Shown: positions 18,992-27,830, counted from the first letter of the stretch. The stretch is 64,000 bases of DNA from Lentzea kentuckyensis (GCF_002150765.1 NZ_MUYM01000019.1:1-64000), one strand, 5' to 3'. A program made the numbers and translations. Notes: generated by a model not told the origin, from the letters alone.

Positions 18992-19023
18992 CCTCCGTCC
19001 GGGCTCGTATTCGGACGTGGAGG
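18992..19023 (+). promoter_or_regulatory. Shine-Dalgarno sequestering hairpin
   Basis: CCTCCGTCCG (18992-19001) pairs with CGGACGTGGAGG (19012-19023, GT bulged). The 3' arm contains GGAGG, the ribosome binding site of the TTG start at 19030. It is a natural translational OFF arm for the upstream riboswitch. A separate CCAGGC/GCCTGG stem (18957-18976) lies between. Confidence 0.65.
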
Positions 19024-19029
19024 AACCCC

Positions 19030-19620
19030 TTGGCCACCTCAATGCTCGCGTTCATCACCGCCTTCGCGGTGGTGTTCCTCGTCGAGCTGCCCGACAAGAC
19101 CATGGTCGCGACCCTGGTGCTGACCACGCGCTACCGCGCCTGGCCGGTGTTCACGGGCGTCGTACTGGCCTTCGCCGTGCAGAGCGTGGTCGCCGCGGCG
19201 TTCGGCTCGGCACTGACCCTGCTCCCCGACCGCGTGGTGGCGGGCGTCGTGGCTCTGCTGTTCGGCATGGGCGCCTTCATGCTCCTGAAGGAGGGCTTCT
19301 CGCGGGATTCCGAGTCCGCGGACGAGGCCGGGACACGTGCTGTCGTGCCGTTCTGGCGAGCGGCTCTGACGTCGTTCGGCGTGCTGTTCGCGGCCGAGTG
19401 GGGTGACGCCTCGCAGCTCGCGACCGCCGGGATCACGGCTCGGTACGGGACGCCTGTGGCTGTAGGGCTCGGTGCCTGGCTCGCCCTGGTCGCCGTGGCC
19501 GCGCTGGCGGTTCTGGTCGGACGAAAGCTCGCCGGCCGGTTGCCGACGCACTGGATCCAGCGGGTGGCCGGGGCGATCTTCGCCGTGTGCAGCGTGATCG
19601 CGTTGACGCAGGTGTTCTGA
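19030..19620 (+). CDS. GDT1/TMEM165 family (UPF0016) cation exporter
   Basis: The 196-residue membrane protein has six hydrophobic segments and two copies of the family signature E-x-x-D-[KA]-[TS]: ELPDKT near residue 22 and EWGDAS near residue 122. Family members exchange Mn2+ or Ca2+ for H+. A Mn2+ riboswitch in its leader makes manganese efflux the likely role. TTG 19030 is chosen over ATG 19042 because GGAGGA ends six bases before it, while the ATG would be 18 bases away. The N-terminal signature lacks the usual Gly (ELPDKT instead of ELGDKT). Confidence 0.88.
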   Translation: MATSMLAFITAFAVVFLVELPDKTMVATLVLTTRYRAWPVFTGVVLAFAVQSVVAAAFGSALTLLPDRVVAGVVALLFGMGAFMLLKEGFSRDSESADEAGTRAVVPFWRAALTSFGVLFAAEWGDASQLATAGITARYGTPVAVGLGAWLALVAVAALAVLVGRKLAGRLPTHWIQRVAGAIFAVCSVIALTQVF

Positions 19621-19623
19621 CGG

Positions 19624-20073
19624 TCACCAGACCGGACGCAGGCCCGGCTGGTCCTCGCCGTGCACGTGCTGCAGGTACGCGGCGAGGCCGGTCTTGATGG
19701 TGTCGAGGGTGTCCGGGCCGATCGCCTCGGCCATCTCGCCTTCCAGGTCGGACCACAGGTTGTCGGCGAACTTCAGGTAGTCGCGGCCCTTCGTGGTCAG
19801 CGTGACGTACTGGGCGCGCTTGTCCGTGGGGTGCGGTTCGCGCAGGACGTAGCCCCACTCGTCGAGTTCGGCGACGATCTTCGCGGCCGCCTGCTTGGTG
19901 ACGCCGAGGTGCTGTCCGATGTCGACGGTCGTGGCACGCCTGGCCTTGAGGAACCGGAAGACGTACCCGTGCGCCGGCCGCAGCGGTTCCAGCCCGATCT
20001 GCCTGAGGCGGTCGTGGAACTGGTCGCCCATGGCGCGGTACGTCATCGCCAGCAGCATCGGCACCGGTTCCAT
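19624..20073 (-). CDS. MarR family transcriptional regulator
   Basis: The 149-residue protein has the MarR winged helix: recognition region TTVDIGQHLGVTKQAAAKIV near residues 45-65, the wing with REPHPTDKRAQYVTLT, and flanking dimerisation helices. It is divergent from a cupin gene, and the gap contains two palindromic sites, so it probably represses itself and the cupin. ATG 20073 (MEPVPMLLAM) is preferred; the frame extends upstream into the operators without a better start. Confidence 0.88.
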   Translation of the reverse strand: MEPVPMLLAMTYRAMGDQFHDRLRQIGLEPLRPAHGYVFRFLKARRATTVDIGQHLGVTKQAAAKIVAELDEWGYVLREPHPTDKRAQYVTLTTKGRDYLKFADNLWSDLEGEMAEAIGPDTLDTIKTGLAAYLQHVHGEDQPGLRPVW

Positions 20074-20091
20074 CTCACCACTCCCACTAGA

Positions 20092-20132
20092 CAACCTGGT
20101 TGACCTTATTCTATGGTTAGACAACCTGATTG
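20092..20132. promoter_or_regulatory. Twin MarR-type operators
   Basis: CAACCTGGTTG (20092-20102) is a perfect odd-centred palindrome, and CAACCTGATTG (20122-20132) is the same site with one change. Both sit in the longer repeat TAGACAACCTGRTTGAC. Centres are 30 bp apart, about three helical turns. They lie between the divergent regulator and cupin genes. Confidence 0.7.
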
Positions 20133-20153
20133 ACTACTTTGGAGGTTGTCTTG

Positions 20154-20501
20154 TTGGTTACGGGGGATTCCGCGAAGCTGATCGAGTTCGGCGGGTTCGA
20201 GTTCCGGCCGCTGGCCGTGCCGTCGCGCGGCACCACCGAGATCGCGATGTGGACCGTTGACGTGCCAGAAGGCGGCGACGGGAAGACGCACACCGTGTCG
20301 AAGGAGGAGGTGTTCTACGTGCTGTCCGGGTCGGTGACGATCCAGGGACACACGGCAGGGCCCGGTGACGCCATCGTGGTGCAGCCGAACACCGAGCTGT
20401 CGCTGACGGGTGGGCCCGCGCGGGTGCTCGTGGCGACGTCGGTGGGGATCACGGGCATGCTGCCCGACGGGCAGACGATCACGCCGCCCTGGTCGGTCTA
20501 G
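20154..20501 (+). CDS. Small cupin protein
   Basis: The 115-residue protein has a single cupin barrel: motif 1 around KTHTVSKEEVFYVLSGSVTI (residues about 43-62) and motif 2 around GPGDAIVVQPNTELSL (about 68-83). Only one of the usual metal-binding histidines of motif 1 is obvious, so the metal site may be reduced. GGAGG at 20141-20145 suits TTG 20154 (or 20151). The MarR operators sit directly upstream. The substrate is unknown; a small-molecule sensing or isomerase role is a guess. Confidence 0.75.
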   Translation: MVTGDSAKLIEFGGFEFRPLAVPSRGTTEIAMWTVDVPEGGDGKTHTVSKEEVFYVLSGSVTIQGHTAGPGDAIVVQPNTELSLTGGPARVLVATSVGITGMLPDGQTITPPWSV

Positions 20502-20508
20502 TCCGTGC

Positions 20509-20670
20509 TCAGTTGCCCGGCGAGCCCTCTTCCGGAGGCTCCGCGGCCGTGTCCGGGACCTCTTCGCGGAGGTCGCGGGCGATCTTCTTGGCCTCGTCGA
20601 TGAGTGCCTGCGACTCTTCGAGGCGGCCTTCGTCGGGCGCGGTGAGGCGATCTTCTTCCGGTGCGGTCAC
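20509..20670 (-). CDS. Small acidic protein at the end of the MoxR operon
   Basis: GTG 20670 overlaps the TGA of the DUF5682 gene in a GTGA junction and opens a 53-codon frame: an acidic start, the helix ESQALIDEAKKIARDLREEV, then an acidic Pro-rich tail. The composition and the perfect coupling overlap argue for a real gene. No family is recognised. The cupin gene ends 7 bases away on the other strand. Confidence 0.6.
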   Translation of the reverse strand: MTAPEEDRLTAPDEGRLEESQALIDEAKKIARDLREEVPDTAAEPPEEGSPGN

Positions 20671-22832
20671 GCCTCTGGGATCGGCGGATCCGACGATGGT
20701 GAAACTCCGGCCATCAGGCCGCGGACGTGGGCGGCGAGCCGTGCCGCGATCTCCAGGTCCCACTCGTCGTCGGAGGCCGGCTGAGGGGTCTCGCCTGCGA
20801 CGACGCGTTCGCCGAGCAGGCGCCGCTCGGCGGGCGTGAAGTCGGTGATGGCGCGGCGGAGCAGGGGCAGGGCGTCGTCGAACGCCTCGCCCCGCAGCCC
20901 GCTCAGCCATTCGTCGATGAGGCCGAAGAGCCGCGGGTCGGCGGCCAGGAGAGTGGCCGAGCCGCGCAGGAAGCCGGCCACGAAGGCGGTGGCGACGCTT
21001 CGGTGGAGGCGGGCGGCGACGTCGTCGCTGGTGAGTTCGCCCGCTTCCCAGAGCAGGCGGGTGGCCCGGCCGGTCGGGAGGCCGTGGGCTTCGGCTTTGA
21101 CCAACGCGTGCAGGGCTCGCCACCAGGTCTTCTGGTGGTCGTCGTCGGCGGCCAGGCGGGTGGCCTCGTGGGCGCCGTCGACGACCGAGAGCGCGTGTTC
21201 GGCGGTTTCGTCGTCGACGTTGCGGCAGGCGAGCGGGAGGCCCACCGCGCCCCGCGTCAGCAGGCCGTGCAGGGCGACGCGCAGCAGTTCCGGGTCGGTG
21301 CCGCGGACCGAGCCGTAGCGGACCGTTCTGGCCAGGTCCGGAAGGGCGGCCAGCAGTTCGAGGGCGTCGGTCGCCATGGCGGCGCAGCGGTCGAGCGCGT
21401 TGCGGGCTTCGGCGACGGCCGCGGGGAGTTCGCAGCCGACGGACCTGCTCAGCGTCGCCGCGGCGTCGGCCACTCGGGTGGCGTCCTTCGCGGCCTGGGT
21501 GAGGACGTTCTCGGCGGCCGTGTGGACGGTGGTGCCGTGCCGGGCGGCGACCGCCACGGACACCGCGAAGACCGGGTCCCAGCGCAGTTGCCAGACCTCG
21601 GCGAAGGTGCCGAGAGAGTTGGAGCGGTCCGGTTTGCCCCACGGGACGCCGAGGACTTCCAGGCGGCGCAGCAGTTTCGAGCGTTCGCGGTCGGTGTCCT
21701 TGCGGAGGTCCAGCTTGAGCTGCTTGGGCTGGACGTCCGCGGGGAGGCGGAGTTTCCGTTGCAGGCGCTGGAGATCCGCCGCCAGCGGGGAGCGCGGGAC
21801 GGCTTCGCCGACCTCGCCCAGCCGTTCACCGACGACGAGTTTGCGGTGGACGAGTTGCAGCGGGATCTCGTCGCCGCCGCACAGCACCGCGAGCGCTGCT
21901 TCGTTGACCTCGCTCAGGCCTGCTGATGGGCGTTCTCTCAGTGCCGCAAGGGTTTCCGCCAGCCGGACGGCTTCCACCGCACTCGCGGTCGAGGCCGGGA
22001 GGTCTTCCTCCCTGAGCACGGCGGCGGCTTTGGCGAACCAGCGCGGGACGACGTCGTGCTGGTGTTGCCAGAGGTGCGCGTACCAGCCAGGAGAGTCGAC
22101 GCCGGCGCCGTAGCCCGACTCTGCGGCGAGCTGGCCGTGGCTCCACGGCACCCAGGTGCCGGAGATCTTGCGCCTCCGCATGCCTTTGAGCAGTGCGGTG
22201 TCCGCGGTGACCGTCGGTCTGGTGAGCAGCGCCGGGACGTGCCAGGCGCCGCAGACGACGACGATCGGACCGTCGGTTTCCTTGCGCGCCTTGCGGATCG
22301 TCTGACGCATGAACGCTTCCCGGCGGAGCGTTCGTTCGCCGACCTCGTCCTCGAACTCCTTGCGCACCGCGACCATGGCCTCGGTGATGGCGTTCGCGAG
22401 ATCGATGGGGTCGGACGCGCTGTGCTCGACGACGTCCTCCCACCAGCGTTCGGTGTCGTCGAAGCCCGCGGCCTCGGCGAGCAGGCCGATGGGGTCGACG
22501 TTGCCGCTCGGGCCGTCGTCGCCGATCGACGCGGCCGCCGGCAGGTCGAAGAAGCGCGCCGGAACGCCGTTCTCGTCGGCGTAGCGGAGTGCCTGCCACT
22601 CCGGGGAGAACTCCGCGAACGGCCAGAAGGCGGCGTTCTCGGGCTCTGCCTCGTCGTGCAGCAGGATCGCGACCGGCGGCGTGAGGGCGTGGACGTGTTG
22701 GAGGAGTGCGTCGGCCTCCGGCGGCCCTTCGATCAGGATGAGCGCCGGTTCGGTCTGCTCCAGCGCCCGCTTGACCATCCGGGCCGAGCCGGGGCCGTGG
22801 TGCCGGATGCCGAGGAGGACCGGCTCAGTCAC
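20667..22832 (-). CDS. DUF5682 family protein (YehM-like)
   Basis: This 721-residue soluble protein begins GIRHHGPGSARMVKRAL and continues with ALILIEGPPEADALL, the characteristic start of the family that is found beside MoxR ATPases; E. coli YehM is the member I recall. The N-terminal IEGP-E element and a later CGAWHVPALL segment recall the TraB/EreA-type hydrolase-like fold, but I cannot confirm this. The rest is long and helical. It overlaps the MoxR gene by 8 bases. Confidence 0.8.
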   Translation of the reverse strand: MTEPVLLGIRHHGPGSARMVKRALEQTEPALILIEGPPEADALLQHVHALTPPVAILLHDEAEPENAAFWPFAEFSPEWQALRYADENGVPARFFDLPAAASIGDDGPSGNVDPIGLLAEAAGFDDTERWWEDVVEHSASDPIDLANAITEAMVAVRKEFEDEVGERTLRREAFMRQTIRKARKETDGPIVVVCGAWHVPALLTRPTVTADTALLKGMRRRKISGTWVPWSHGQLAAESGYGAGVDSPGWYAHLWQHQHDVVPRWFAKAAAVLREEDLPASTASAVEAVRLAETLAALRERPSAGLSEVNEAALAVLCGGDEIPLQLVHRKLVVGERLGEVGEAVPRSPLAADLQRLQRKLRLPADVQPKQLKLDLRKDTDRERSKLLRRLEVLGVPWGKPDRSNSLGTFAEVWQLRWDPVFAVSVAVAARHGTTVHTAAENVLTQAAKDATRVADAAATLSRSVGCELPAAVAEARNALDRCAAMATDALELLAALPDLARTVRYGSVRGTDPELLRVALHGLLTRGAVGLPLACRNVDDETAEHALSVVDGAHEATRLAADDDHQKTWWRALHALVKAEAHGLPTGRATRLLWEAGELTSDDVAARLHRSVATAFVAGFLRGSATLLAADPRLFGLIDEWLSGLRGEAFDDALPLLRRAITDFTPAERRLLGERVVAGETPQPASDDEWDLEIAARLAAHVRGLMAGVSPSSDPPIPEA

Positions 22833-23910
22833 CGCTGACGTCCAGGCAGGCGCGGTAGAGGTCGCGCCACTCGGCGCGCTCCTTCAGCACCGTCTCCACG
22901 TACTCCTGCCACACCGTGGCGTCCGACACCCGATCCTTGATGACGGAGCCGATCAGCCCGCTCGCCAGCTCGTCCGCGCCCAGCGTGCCGTCGCCGAAAT
23001 GCCCGGCGAGCGCCATGCCGTTCGCGATGACCGAGATCGCCTCGGCCGTGGACAGGCTGCCGCTCGGCTTCTTCAGCTGCGTGCGACCGTCCACAGTGGA
23101 ACCGTTGCGCAGCTCCCGGAAGATCCGCACGACCCGGCGCACCTCGTCGAGCGCGGGCGGCTCTGCGGGCAGCTGGAGCGCCTTGCCGAGCTGCTGAGCT
23201 CGGGTGATGACGATCTCGACCTCGGCGTCCTCGGTCGCGGGCGGCGGCAGCACGACGGTGTTGAAGCGCCGCGCGAGCGCCGACGACATCTGGTTCACGC
23301 CGCGGTCGCGGTCGTTCGCCGTGGCGATGACCGTGAACCCAGGCACGGCCTGGATCTGCGAGTTCAGCTCCGGCACCGGCAGCGACTTCTCGCTCAGGAT
23401 GGTGATGAACGAGTCCTGCACCTCGGACGGCATGCGGGTCAGCTCCTCGACCCGGACGACCGCGCCCTTCTGCATGCCCTTCATGACCGGACTCGGCACG
23501 ATCGCCTTCTCGCTCGGCCCCTCGGCGATCAGCCGCGCGTAGTTCCAGCCGTAGCGAACCTGGTCCTCGCTCGTGCCCGCGGTGCCCTGGACCACGAGCG
23601 TCGAGTCGCCGCTGATCGCCGCCGCGAGGTGCTCGGACAGCCACGACTTGGCCGTGCCCGGCACACCCACGAGCAACAGCGCCCGATCCGTCACCAGCGT
23701 GCCCACCGCGACCTCGACCAGCCGGCGCGCACCCACGTACTTCGGCGTGATCACGGTGCCGTCGGGCAGCGTGCCACCGAGCACGTAGGTGACCACGGCC
23801 CGCGGGGACAGCCGCCAGTTCGGCGGCCGCTGCCGGTCGTCCTGGGCCGCGACGGCCTCCAGCTCGGCGGCGTACTGCTGTTCGGCCGTCGGCCTGAGCA
23901 CGGCGGTCAC
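22825..23910 (-). CDS. MoxR family AAA+ ATPase (YehL-like)
   Basis: The 361-residue AAA+ protein has Walker A GVPGTAKSWL near residue 82, Walker B VVRVEELTRM near 152, sensor 1 in VIATANDRDRG near 200 and an arginine finger region ALARRFNTVVLP. MoxR ATPases act as chaperones with a VWA-domain partner. Here the direct neighbours are DUF5691 and DUF5682 genes; the likely VWA partner is at 30552. The DUF5691 gene ends 40 bases upstream of its start. Confidence 0.92.
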   Translation of the reverse strand: MTAVLRPTAEQQYAAELEAVAAQDDRQRPPNWRLSPRAVVTYVLGGTLPDGTVITPKYVGARRLVEVAVGTLVTDRALLLVGVPGTAKSWLSEHLAAAISGDSTLVVQGTAGTSEDQVRYGWNYARLIAEGPSEKAIVPSPVMKGMQKGAVVRVEELTRMPSEVQDSFITILSEKSLPVPELNSQIQAVPGFTVIATANDRDRGVNQMSSALARRFNTVVLPPPATEDAEVEIVITRAQQLGKALQLPAEPPALDEVRRVVRIFRELRNGSTVDGRTQLKKPSGSLSTAEAISVIANGMALAGHFGDGTLGADELASGLIGSVIKDRVSDATVWQEYVETVLKERAEWRDLYRACLDVSGD

Positions 23911-23950
23911 AGTGGGCCTCCTGGGTTCGGGTACGTCGAAGTGTGGTGGG

Positions 23951-25375
23951 TCACCGTGAATCGTCCGGCGGCGGGGCGAAGGACTCGCGCAGCCGGATGC
24001 GCAGCCTCAACACCTCGAGTTCGAGCGAGTTCTCCGGCCACCGCCGCGTGAGCCCCTCCCAGTTGGCGCCGAGCAGGTCGGCATCCCCGCGAGCCAGCAG
24101 CACGTTGGGCGGCCGGCCGGTGCGCCAGCGCGGGTCGGGCAGCGCGGCGTAGCGGTGCAGGAGAGCGCGCGTGGTCTCGGGCGACCACGGCGCCGGGAGC
24201 TGGGCGCACGCGTGGTCGAGAAGGTCGTAGTGCCAGTTCACCGAAACCGCGACCACCGCCTGCTCGGCCACGCTCGCGGGCAGCGCCGCCAGCATTTCGA
24301 GCTGCTCCATCCCGGTCAGCGTCTCCGCGGCGGCCGCGGCCCAGGGACGCGGATCTCCCGCCGCCGCCAGCTGGTCGGCAATGCCCCTGAGCAGCGCGGC
24401 GGCCCAGGGCCCCCTTCTGAGAAGGTTGGCGGCCTTGACGTCGTTGGTGTCGAGGCGAGCGGTCCAGTACGACGGCGGCACGCTGGCAGCCGCCGCCCGG
24501 ATGCGCCCGGCCACCCCCTTCTCGGACCCGTCACGCATGAGGTCGCGCTGCTCGTCGAGGTCGGCCTGCGCGGTCCAGAGCCCGTCGGCCTGGACGTCGA
24601 ACCCGTCCTTGGTGAGCTGGAGGCCCTGGTCCAGGCGCCGGGTCGCTCGCGCGGTCAGCGTCGAGGTCGGCAGCTTGCGCAGCAGGCGGAGGGCCTCGTC
24701 GTGGACGGCGGCGGCCTTGTCGTCGAGGGCGGCTTCGAGGAGTTCCTCGTCCCTTGGCCCCAGCCCCGTCTCCAGGGCGCTGATGAGCACCTGGCGGTCG
24801 GCGGAACGGCGCGAGGTCTCGAACTCAGCGGCGATGAACGCGCCAACGCCCTCCGGGTCGGCCTTGCGCTTGCGGCGAAGCGCGCGGACCCGTTGGGCGC
24901 TGGGCAGGTCGAGGATCTCCGCGAGCGGCACCTCCTCGATCAACGGCGAGGTGCCGCTGGCCCAGGACCAGCCGGGGCGCGTGCCGGCGAGCCAGCGGCC
25001 CCTGCTGCCCAGGACTTCCACGACGGCTGCTCTGAGTCCGGGCCGAGCCGTGCCGAGGGCGAGCAGCGCGGGCAGCATGCGGTGTTCGGCGACGACGTTG
25101 CCGGCCTTGGCGAGGGCGCACCACTCGGTCAGCAGGACCTCGTCGTCGACGCTCATGATCGCCTCGAGCACCGCTCTGGCGGCGGGCCGCGGCAGTGCGG
25201 CGGGCTCGGGCGGAGCCGGCGGCAGCGGGTCGGCCGCGACTTCCTGCGGGAGGGTGGCGCCGAACGCGGCCACGCCGAGGGCCGCGCAGTCGGAGAGCAG
25301 GTCGGTCGGGGAGCCTCCGCCTCGGGTGGTGCCGATCAGGAGGTCCTGGACGGTCTTGGCCCACTCGGCCTTCAT
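23951..25375 (-). CDS. DUF5691 family protein
   Basis: The 474-residue protein is all-helical and resembles HEAT-like repeat proteins: pairs of short helices such as DDEVLLTEWCALAKAGNVVA and LLEAALDDKAAAVHDEALRL recur. The family is known from the same MoxR/SWIM gene neighbourhoods and has no assigned function. A scaffold role for the MoxR-VWA complex is inference. Its ATG overlaps the stop of a 30-codon ORF by four bases. Confidence 0.8.
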   Translation of the reverse strand: MKAEWAKTVQDLLIGTTRGGGSPTDLLSDCAALGVAAFGATLPQEVAADPLPPAPPEPAALPRPAARAVLEAIMSVDDEVLLTEWCALAKAGNVVAEHRMLPALLALGTARPGLRAAVVEVLGSRGRWLAGTRPGWSWASGTSPLIEEVPLAEILDLPSAQRVRALRRKRKADPEGVGAFIAAEFETSRRSADRQVLISALETGLGPRDEELLEAALDDKAAAVHDEALRLLRKLPTSTLTARATRRLDQGLQLTKDGFDVQADGLWTAQADLDEQRDLMRDGSEKGVAGRIRAAAASVPPSYWTARLDTNDVKAANLLRRGPWAAALLRGIADQLAAAGDPRPWAAAAAETLTGMEQLEMLAALPASVAEQAVVAVSVNWHYDLLDHACAQLPAPWSPETTRALLHRYAALPDPRWRTGRPPNVLLARGDADLLGANWEGLTRRWPENSLELEVLRLRIRLRESFAPPPDDSR

Positions 25376-25464
25376 GCAGCCACCTCCGTGGTGGAGGCGG
25401 TCGAGGGGCGGGACGGCACCGACCCAACACGACGGCAGCGGTTCGGCGGCAACACGGTCGTCAT
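25372..25464 (-). CDS. 30-codon ORF bridging two genes
   Basis: ATG 25464 overlaps the TGA of the SWIM gene (ATGA) and its own TGA overlaps the ATG of the DUF5691 gene (ATGA). The frame encodes MTTVLPPNRCRRVGSVPSRP and ten more residues, with no recognisable domain. Two exact 4-base overlaps suggest translation passes through it to couple the genes either side. The peptide itself may have no role. Confidence 0.45.
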   Translation of the reverse strand: MTTVLPPNRCRRVGSVPSRPSTASTTEVAA

Positions 25465-26624
25465 GCCACCACCTCCAGCGCGCCGTCCCGGGCGATGGCG
25501 CCGACGCGGAGCGCGTGGCCGTCCCACAGGGCCCAGACGTCGAAGGGGTCGCCGCCGGTCAGCGCCAGGGCCATGTCCAGGCCGCTGTCGTCGCGGACGG
25601 GCAGGCCGTGGCCCGAGGTGTCCACCAGCGCGGTGCCGCAGAGGCGGACGGAGGCGCAGCCGACGGGGAACAGGCGTTGCCAGGGGTCGGCCGTGAGCAT
25701 CGGCTCCAGAGACGCCAACGACGAGCGCCAGGAGGGCGGCGCCGGGATCGGGTCCGGGGCGCGGGAGCCGGTCAGTTCGCCCAGGGCCACTCGGTCCGAG
25801 GCCGGGTAGGGGTGGACCAGGGCCGAGGACTCCAGGCCGTGTGGCAGCAGGGGTACGGGGGCGCCCACGGCGGAGTGGCGGATGGCGACCACCCAGCGGC
25901 CGGTCTGGCGGCCCCAGCACCACTGGCGGACGGTGCGGACTCGGCCGTCGTCGGTTTCCAGGCGGAGCATGGCCACCCAGCGGTCCGAGATGCCCGGGGT
26001 GGCTCTGACGGTTTCCTCTGGGACGGTCACGCCCAGGCGGGAGCGCGGTTGGACGAAGCAGAGCAGGTGCAGGCCGCCGAGGCGGTCGGCCACGTCGGAG
26101 GTCCAGCGCGGGCCCGAGCGGGCGACGATCTCCTGGATCTCCGCCACGGCCGCGGCGACGCCGGGGACCTGGGCGTCGATCATGCGGGCGATGAAGGCCT
26201 GCCACCAGGTGGCGGGGCGGCCGGGCAGGGACGCCACGCCCGCGGAGGCCACGTCGAGCAGCCAGTCGCGGAGGCCGTCCATGCCCGAGGACATCGCCGA
26301 GGCACGGTTGGCCGCCGTTTTCTCGCGCGCTCGCTGGCGGCGGGCCACGGCCTCGGGTGAGGAGTCGAGTTCGCGGGCTGCTCGGCGGGTGGTCCACTCC
26401 TCGACCCAGTCCGGTGGCAGGGCGTCCGGGATGTCGAGCTCTTGCAACGACACGGCGTGCTTGCACGGGAACTTGCGGGACGGGCACGTGCACTTCGCGG
26501 AGCCCGCGGCCAGGTCGACGCACACGCGGTACGGCACGCTGCCGGAACCCGTGTACAGGCCCCACAGCACCGGCAGGGCCTTGCCCAGGCCCTGCCAGCG
26601 CATTGGAACGGCTCGTGTCCTCAC
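25461..26624 (-). CDS. SWIM zinc-finger protein (YehQ-like)
   Basis: The 387-residue protein has a SWIM zinc-binding motif near the N-terminus: Cys45, Cys47, Cys54 and His56 in CTCPSRKFPCKH (CxCx6CxH). A long helical region follows (about 70-150), then a beta-rich C-terminal half with several Trp residues (QWCWGRQTGRWVVAIRH). SWIM domains bind DNA or protein. It is the first gene of the operon SWIM / mini-ORF / DUF5691 / MoxR / DUF5682 / small acidic protein. Confidence 0.85.
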   Translation of the reverse strand: MRTRAVPMRWQGLGKALPVLWGLYTGSGSVPYRVCVDLAAGSAKCTCPSRKFPCKHAVSLQELDIPDALPPDWVEEWTTRRAARELDSSPEAVARRQRAREKTAANRASAMSSGMDGLRDWLLDVASAGVASLPGRPATWWQAFIARMIDAQVPGVAAAVAEIQEIVARSGPRWTSDVADRLGGLHLLCFVQPRSRLGVTVPEETVRATPGISDRWVAMLRLETDDGRVRTVRQWCWGRQTGRWVVAIRHSAVGAPVPLLPHGLESSALVHPYPASDRVALGELTGSRAPDPIPAPPSWRSSLASLEPMLTADPWQRLFPVGCASVRLCGTALVDTSGHGLPVRDDSGLDMALALTGGDPFDVWALWDGHALRVGAIARDGALEVVA

Positions 26625-26657
26625 GGAACCAAAGTAGCGAGGACCCCCGACAAGAAA

Positions 26658-27830
26658 TCAGGCCGGACCTCGACGGGCCCACGTCCACGCGTATCCAGGG
26701 TCCTCACAGGCCTCCGCCGCCTCGCCCAGTTCCAGCGGGCGGAACGTGTCGACCATGACCGCGGTCTCGTCGAAGTAGTCCACGCCCAGCGACGCCTCGA
26801 CCGCACCGGGCTGCGGGCCGTGCGTGCAGCCCGACGGGTGCAGCGACATCGAGCCGATGCCGATGCCGGAACCCTTGCGCGCCTCGTAGTTGCCGCCCAC
26901 GTAGAACATCAGCTCGTCCGAGTCGACGTTCGCGTGGTTGTACGGCACCGGCACGGCCAGCGGGTGGTAGTCGACCTTGCGCGGGCAGAACGAGCACACG
27001 ACGAAGTTCGGACCCTCGAACGTCTGGTGCACGGGCGGCGGCTGGTGCACGCGGCCGGTGATCGGCTCGAAGTCGCGGATGTTGAACGCCCACGGGTACA
27101 GGTGCCCGTCCCAGCCCACGACGTCGAACGGGTGGTTCGCGTAGGTGAACCGCGTCAGCCCCGCACGATGCCGCACGAGCACATCAACGTCAGTCCCCTC
27201 GACCAGCAACGGCGACGAAGGCCCACGGATGTCCCGCTCGCAGTACGGCGAGTGCTCCAGGAACTGGCCCTTCGCCGACAGGTAGCGACGAGGCGGCCCG
27301 ATGTGCCCGGTCGCCTCCAGCACGAGCAACGACATCGGCGACGAAGGCACGACCCGGTACGTGCACGAGGTCGGGATCACGACGTAGTCGCCGTCCCCCA
27401 CCTCCAACGCCCCGTAGATCGTCTCGATGACACCCGAACCGCCTTGCACGTACAGCAGCTCGTCGCCGAAAGCGTTGCGGTACAACGGAGAAGGCGCGGT
27501 AGCCAGCACGAACCCGATGGTCACGTCCGGATTCCCGAACAACTTCCGCCGCCCGGTCACGGCGTCGACGTCATCGGAAGCCCAGGTCAGATCCGTGGTC
27601 TTGAAGTGCCGCGGCTTCAGCGGCAGGTTCGGGGACACGCTCCCGCGTTCGTCCTTCACCGTCTCCGCGTTCACGATCGCCGTGGGCAGATACCGGTGGT
27701 AGAGCAGCGCCGAATCCGCCGAGAACCCCTCGACTCCCATCAGCTCTTCCGCGTAGAGCCCACCGTCCGGTTTGCGGAACTGGGTGTGGCGCTTTCGGGG
27801 GATCTCCCCCACCTGGCGGTAGTAGGCCAT
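26658..27830 (-). CDS. hmgA: Homogentisate 1,2-dioxygenase
   Basis: HmgA opens the homogentisate ring to maleylacetoacetate in tyrosine breakdown. The 390-residue protein shows the family run HPFDVVGWDGHLYPWAFNIR, then VHQTFEG, and the iron-site segment NVDSDELMFYVGG with the downstream His in MSLHPSGCTHGPQPG. Length is close to the bacterial norm. It is divergent from the fahA operon, sharing a 70-base promoter region. The SWIM gene begins 33 bases downstream. Confidence 0.95.
   Translation of the reverse strand: MAYYRQVGEIPRKRHTQFRKPDGGLYAEELMGVEGFSADSALLYHRYLPTAIVNAETVKDERGSVSPNLPLKPRHFKTTDLTWASDDVDAVTGRRKLFGNPDVTIGFVLATAPSPLYRNAFGDELLYVQGGSGVIETIYGALEVGDGDYVVIPTSCTYRVVPSSPMSLLVLEATGHIGPPRRYLSAKGQFLEHSPYCERDIRGPSSPLLVEGTDVDVLVRHRAGLTRFTYANHPFDVVGWDGHLYPWAFNIRDFEPITGRVHQPPPVHQTFEGPNFVVCSFCPRKVDYHPLAVPVPYNHANVDSDELMFYVGGNYEARKGSGIGIGSMSLHPSGCTHGPQPGAVEASLGVDYFDETAVMVDTFRPLELGEAAEACEDPGYAWTWARRGPA

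Noticed and set aside
22681..26360. Long plus-strand frames opposite the MoxR operon
   Set aside because: They are His/Arg-rich shadows of conserved minus-strand genes, without ribosome binding sites or domains.
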